64,000 bases of DNA from Haliclystus octoradiatus (lineage: Eukaryota > Cnidaria > Staurozoa > Stauromedusae > Haliclystidae), in the NCBI GenBank assembly GCA_916610825.1, contig OU744448.1:33999993-34063992 (forward strand), in the 5' to 3' direction. Position 1 is the first letter of the stretch. Each line of letters opens with the position of its first letter. The translations under genes and the position numbers were made by a program. Below are positions 60,651 through 64,000 of this stretch, piece by piece. The notes below the pieces were generated by a model. The model did not search any database, was not told the DNA's origin, and saw only the letters and a program-made list of their open reading frames with translations.

Positions 60651-61043
60651 TTGAATACTAGAAAAAAAGGCTGCCTCCGGCAGCTTTTTTCTAGCTCTGG
60701 CGGAGGGCCTTGTGGGCCTTCGGCCCAATGTTGTTACTGTTGAGAAGCTGTATTTAATTTTCGTCACTAAGGAGGTGGTTTCGCTCTATACATAGTATGT
60801 ATTTCACCCGTATTTCAGAATCAAAAATCTATTGGTAACATGAATGTTATATAATAAAGATTGACTCTAACAATTTAAGGGTTATAAGATTTCAAAAGCG
60901 TTATTTGATTTCAGATAGTTAATATCATGTTGAAAACTATTTTGCTAAAGTTAAAATGACTACAATGTTACAATCCCGGGGGGGGGGGGTACTTGAGTAC
61001 ATTTCAGACGGGGGTGTGCCATTTTGGTTTTTCGGTAAGCACC

Positions 61044-61249
61044 TGTAAGATTGTATTATAGAGTTTTAAAGGACGAAATAAGACAAACGACCAAACATCA
61101 AGATAACTTGTGTAACTCTGTTTTATTAATCATATATGTGTTAGTTTTACAACGCTGTGCAATACACTCCGGTGTGCCTAATTTACAACTAAGTGTGATT
61201 AGTTTAATGACGTTGTAAATATTAGTATTATTAATTATTATATACTACA
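61044..61249 (-). repeat. 3' LTR of the 61-64 kb retrotransposon
   Basis: 206 bp with TG...CA ends. 61044-61151 matches 63893-64000 with only two differences (an extra A and an A/T change). On the minus strand it is preceded by a GAGGGGAGGCA polypurine tract (61250-61260). A TATAATAA-like promoter motif lies near its element-strand start. Confidence 0.85.
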
Positions 61250-61291
61250 TGCCTCCCCTCGGAGACATAAGTTTATTACCTTTTTTCGTCT

Positions 61292-63775
61292 TTATGGCTG
61301 ATACCAATTCGGAGTACGACGGATACGGGTTGAACTTTGATGTTGACCTTTGTCTTTATCTTTGTCTTGGTCTTTGCCTTGGTCTGTGCCTTGGGCGGGG
61401 TCTTGCTGGTAGGGGCGGAGAAATTGTCGGTTTCGCCACTTGAGGCGGTTTGTTTCTGTCTTTACTAGATAGCTGTGTCGACCTTCATATGCTTCAATTA
61501 TGCTGGCAACGGTGTCCCACTGTTGTGTTTTCGGATTTTGTACCAATACTACTGTACCAGGTAATAAATCTTCTAAGGGTTTGGAATGTTGGTCCTTGTA
61601 GGCCTTTGCCTTCTGCCGGAGAGTGATAGCTTTCTTATCAGCAGCGTTGATTTCTTCTCTTATATCTTTACAAAATATTGCGGGTCCAACTGGCAGGCGT
61701 GTTCGAGTTGGGCGTCCAAAGAGACGTTGTGCTGGCGATATTCCATCCTTTTTGGGGGTGTTTCTATACTCTAATAGACCTTCCAAAAATTCCTTTGTAT
61801 TAATATTTCCTTTAGGCGTGGTTTTCTTTACTAAATTCCTCATAAATTTAATTCCTGCTTCGGCAAATCCATTACTTTGGTGGTTGTATGGGGACGAGGG
61901 ATCATGCTTTATACCCCACACTTGACAAAATTTTTTGAAGTCTTGTGACTTGAACTGTGGGCCACCATCAGATTCTAGGTTGACTGCAATGCCAAGTTTA
62001 GCGCTCCATTGAGTTATGCGTTCTACGACATCGTCAGTATTGCTTCCTCCTCTACCAAGGTCATATACTTCTGGCCATCCAGAAAGACGATCAACAATCA
62101 CCAGATATTCTTTACCAGCATGACTGAAGAGGTCCATGGCTATAGCTTGACCAGGCCAGGTAGGTGCGTCTGCTTGACTGATGGGCTCTAATGGCTGACT
62201 GGGTTGATTTAGTTGGTCCTGACTTGAATCTTTCGAAGTGGACACTATGTGGGTTGCTTTAGGAATGCTTGGGGGTCCCAGGGATAATGTTTGTAACGGG
62301 ACCTTGGGCCATTCTTTACGAATCAATTTGAGAGCAATACAACCTGCTCTGCTTAATAAAGGATGGGTTATTTCATTCAAAATGTGTACTTTGGCCTTGT
62401 ACCTATGAGTTTCACGAAATATTTCCATAATAACATACCCATGGGACTCTAGAGGGGAACCATTTGGTCCCATTAATTGTTCATTTTCAGGCCTAAAGTC
62501 AACATCATTAGCCCCCATTAATTGGTGAAGATCTTGGAGTCCCATTGCGTCACATCCTGCCCCAGTATCAGCTAGCCAATTTATTTGCTTGCTGTGATTT
62601 CTATGGGTGGTTTGCAGTGCAATTAAATTTTCCTGGTGGCTACTTATGTGAGCAATTTCAATACAGTTTTGCGATACTTGTGATTTTGTAAAGCAAAACT
62701 TCTGCAAATGACCCTTTTTCTTGCATTTGTGACACTCTAAATTGATGGCAGGGCAATCTCCTTTTTCATGTTTGGTTCCACATCGGCCACATGCGTCATT
62801 TGCCGTGTTTTTCACGCCAGTATTTTTCGCGGCTTGAAACTGTTTCGGTTGTTTTTGAAACTTCTGTTTTTTGTAGGCGGACATCGCTCTGTTGGCGTTC
62901 ACGCTTTTTTCTGTTAATTGATCATCAACATTACGACTTGCTTCGTAATTTTGGCAAATGTCTAAAGTAGCTTTTAAACTTAATTTTTCAAGCGGTGTTT
63001 CCAGTACCCTTTGTCTCATTCCTGAGTCCATTAAGCCTGATATAACCCGGTCCCTTAATCGTTCTTCACGATGAATTGCATGGTTTGGACAATCCTCGGT
63101 GGAATATTCACAGTCTTCATCAATTTCCCTCAGTGCGGCGTAATAATTGTTAACGCTTTCCCCCTGTTGTTGATCACGTTGAATAAAAACGCGTCGGTCT
63201 ACAAGTGGGTGGCGATGAATTCGCAGATAATCTTTTAATGCCTTAATAATTTCAGCAATATCATCAGTATCTTTTATTTTGATAATTTCTTGGGTCCACA
63301 TTTTTGTCCACTCTTCGTTGAGTGTTGATCTTAATAAACCTCGGCGTGCGTTTAAATCACATTCTTGATGTAGTCTCGTAGCAGCCGCGTAATCATTAAA
63401 TCTGATTTCCCAGTCACGAAAATCTATCAATTTCATGCCTTCAGGACTTTTAAGTTTCGGCATTGATATACGTTTGGCTGTTTGAAGATTTGCTGGTGAA
63501 TTAGAAGAGCCTTGATGGACATTCGAAGTTGAAGTGCCCATATTCATAGTCTTGAAAGCATTAGTAAGTGACTCACCCTGTGACTTCATTGCTTCCGCCA
63601 ACGCCTTTTGCATTTCTTGCTGTTGAGCCATCATTACTTCTTGCATTTTTGTTTGCTGGTCAGTAACCGATTGTAAGATTAACAGCATTGGATCTTTCGA
63701 GGAATTAGCTAGTTCTTGTCTGAATTGAACTACTTCTGCTTCCAAATCCGCTTTCGTTGGGTTCTTATTAGCCAT
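61292..63775 (-). CDS. Retrotransposon Gag-protease-integrase ORF lacking RT/RNase H
   Basis: One uninterrupted 827-aa frame on the minus strand. Residues about 8-65 are Gln/Glu-rich and likely coiled coil; about 105-285 Gag core; 329-341 and 348-361 two zinc knuckles (the second a regular CX2CX4HX4C); 403-406 DTGA, the aspartic-protease active site; then, from about 525, an integrase whose catalytic triad is D548, D603 and E639 (exactly 35 residues between the last two), followed by ISPAQRLFGR and a C-terminal domain ending TRIRRTPNWYQP. Reverse transcriptase and RNase H, normally between protease and integrase in Ty3/gypsy, are missing, with the frame preserved across the junction (about residues 500-525). 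It would depend on RT from another element. Start ATG at 63775 follows a short leader. Confidence 0.85.
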   Translation of the reverse strand: MANKNPTKADLEAEVVQFRQELANSSKDPMLLILQSVTDQQTKMQEVMMAQQQEMQKALAEAMKSQGESLTNAFKTMNMGTSTSNVHQGSSNSPANLQTAKRISMPKLKSPEGMKLIDFRDWEIRFNDYAAATRLHQECDLNARRGLLRSTLNEEWTKMWTQEIIKIKDTDDIAEIIKALKDYLRIHRHPLVDRRVFIQRDQQQGESVNNYYAALREIDEDCEYSTEDCPNHAIHREERLRDRVISGLMDSGMRQRVLETPLEKLSLKATLDICQNYEASRNVDDQLTEKSVNANRAMSAYKKQKFQKQPKQFQAAKNTGVKNTANDACGRCGTKHEKGDCPAINLECHKCKKKGHLQKFCFTKSQVSQNCIEIAHISSHQENLIALQTTHRNHSKQINWLADTGAGCDAMGLQDLHQLMGANDVDFRPENEQLMGPNGSPLESHGYVIMEIFRETHRYKAKVHILNEITHPLLSRAGCIALKLIRKEWPKVPLQTLSLGPPSIPKATHIVSTSKDSSQDQLNQPSQPLEPISQADAPTWPGQAIAMDLFSHAGKEYLVIVDRLSGWPEVYDLGRGGSNTDDVVERITQWSAKLGIAVNLESDGGPQFKSQDFKKFCQVWGIKHDPSSPYNHQSNGFAEAGIKFMRNLVKKTTPKGNINTKEFLEGLLEYRNTPKKDGISPAQRLFGRPTRTRLPVGPAIFCKDIREEINAADKKAITLRQKAKAYKDQHSKPLEDLLPGTVVLVQNPKTQQWDTVASIIEAYEGRHSYLVKTETNRLKWRNRQFLRPYQQDPAQGTDQGKDQDKDKDKGQHQSSTRIRRTPNWYQP

Positions 63776-63779
63776 AATA

Positions 63780-63892
63780 AACCACGAAATAAATACTGAG
63801 TTTTCGCTGGATTATAACCATGTAAGTCCGTTGAACATTAATAACAATGATTCAATAAATAACTTTATCTATTGAACTTTATAACTGCGCCA
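63780..63892 (-). other. Leader and primer-binding site of the retrotransposon
   Basis: On the minus strand, directly after the 5' LTR end CAATCTTACA comes TGGCGCAGTTATAAAG (63892 downward), a primer-binding-site candidate because it starts with TGG, complementary to a tRNA CCA end. I do not assign the tRNA. Confidence 0.6.
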
Positions 63893-64000
63893 TGTAAGAT
63901 TGTATTATAGAGTTTTAAGGACGTAATAAGACAAACGACCAAACATCAAGATAACTTGTGTAACTCTGTTTTATTAATCATATATGTGTTAGTTTTACAA
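63893..64000 (-). repeat. 5' LTR of the retrotransposon (cut by window end)
   Basis: First 108 bp on the plus strand match 61044-61151 nearly perfectly. The rest lies outside the window, so the outer target duplication (candidate GCACC at the left, 61039-61043) cannot be checked. Confidence 0.85.

Noticed and set aside
60661-60692. Rho-independent terminator-like hairpin (AAAAAAAGGCTGCC ... GGCAGCTTTTTT)
   Set aside because: The host is eukaryotic and the hairpin follows a dead LINE fragment; probably part of its 3' UTR or a separate repeat.
61249-61443. Plus-strand frame over the retrotransposon C-terminus
   Set aside because: Antisense shadow of the low-complexity Asp/Lys-rich end of the Gag-integrase ORF.

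Overview
This is eukaryotic (metazoan) DNA: AT-rich, with coding sequence split into short exons bounded by GT..AG introns, AATAAA poly(A) signals, tRNA-derived SINEs, CR1/L2-like LINEs, Ty3/gypsy elements and many MITEs. Nothing in it is bacterial. The species cannot be named from sequence alone. An aquatic invertebrate (for example a tunicate or cnidarian) fits the element types and the peptide genes, but that is inference.

Two kinds of host gene are present. (1) A cluster of small secreted-peptide genes occupies 0.5-36 kb. There are four complete genes on the plus strand (coding spans 11973-13993, 21640-24173, 26661-28987, 33567-35235), a fifth on the minus strand cut by the window edge (exon 560-611), and relics at 3.55-3.9, 17.4-17.65 and 36.2 kb. 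All complete copies share one plan: a 5' UTR exon, a signal-peptide exon beginning exactly at an acceptor, two tiny acidic exons, and a last exon coding for an extremely arginine-rich tail that starts with a DPKP-type motif. Every coding intron is phase 1. They look like charge-balanced precursors of cationic host-defence peptides, in architecture most like Hydra arminins. I call them Arg-rich peptide genes 0-4; these are local labels. (2) A six-exon FMN-dependent 2-hydroxyacid oxidase gene (41721-57554) ends in the peroxisomal signal SKL.

Layout: 0-5.2 kb, minus-strand peptide gene 0 and a duplicated copy of its promoter region. 5.3-10.9 kb, tandem repeats and a broken gypsy element with a LINE nested inside its integrase. 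11-36 kb, peptide genes 1-4 separated by duplicated intergenic blocks, SINEs, MITEs and palindromes. 36.4-39.8 kb, a 3.3-kb TIR element. 41.7-57.6 kb, the oxidase gene; its 9.8-kb third intron holds a PIF/Harbinger element and an almost complete LINE with a 136-bp monomer promoter array, flanked by a 311-bp direct duplication. 57.6-60.7 kb, long inverted repeats, TA microsatellites and a LINE fragment. 61-64 kb, an LTR retrotransposon whose one intact ORF runs Gag-protease-integrase and lacks reverse transcriptase.

The strongest biology is the peptide family. Promoters, signal exon, acidic exons and even intron 3 are nearly identical between genes 1-3, whereas the cationic exon has been rebuilt in each copy by duplication, change of reading frame and change of C-terminus. 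That pattern points to a fast-evolving immune or microbiome-control locus.
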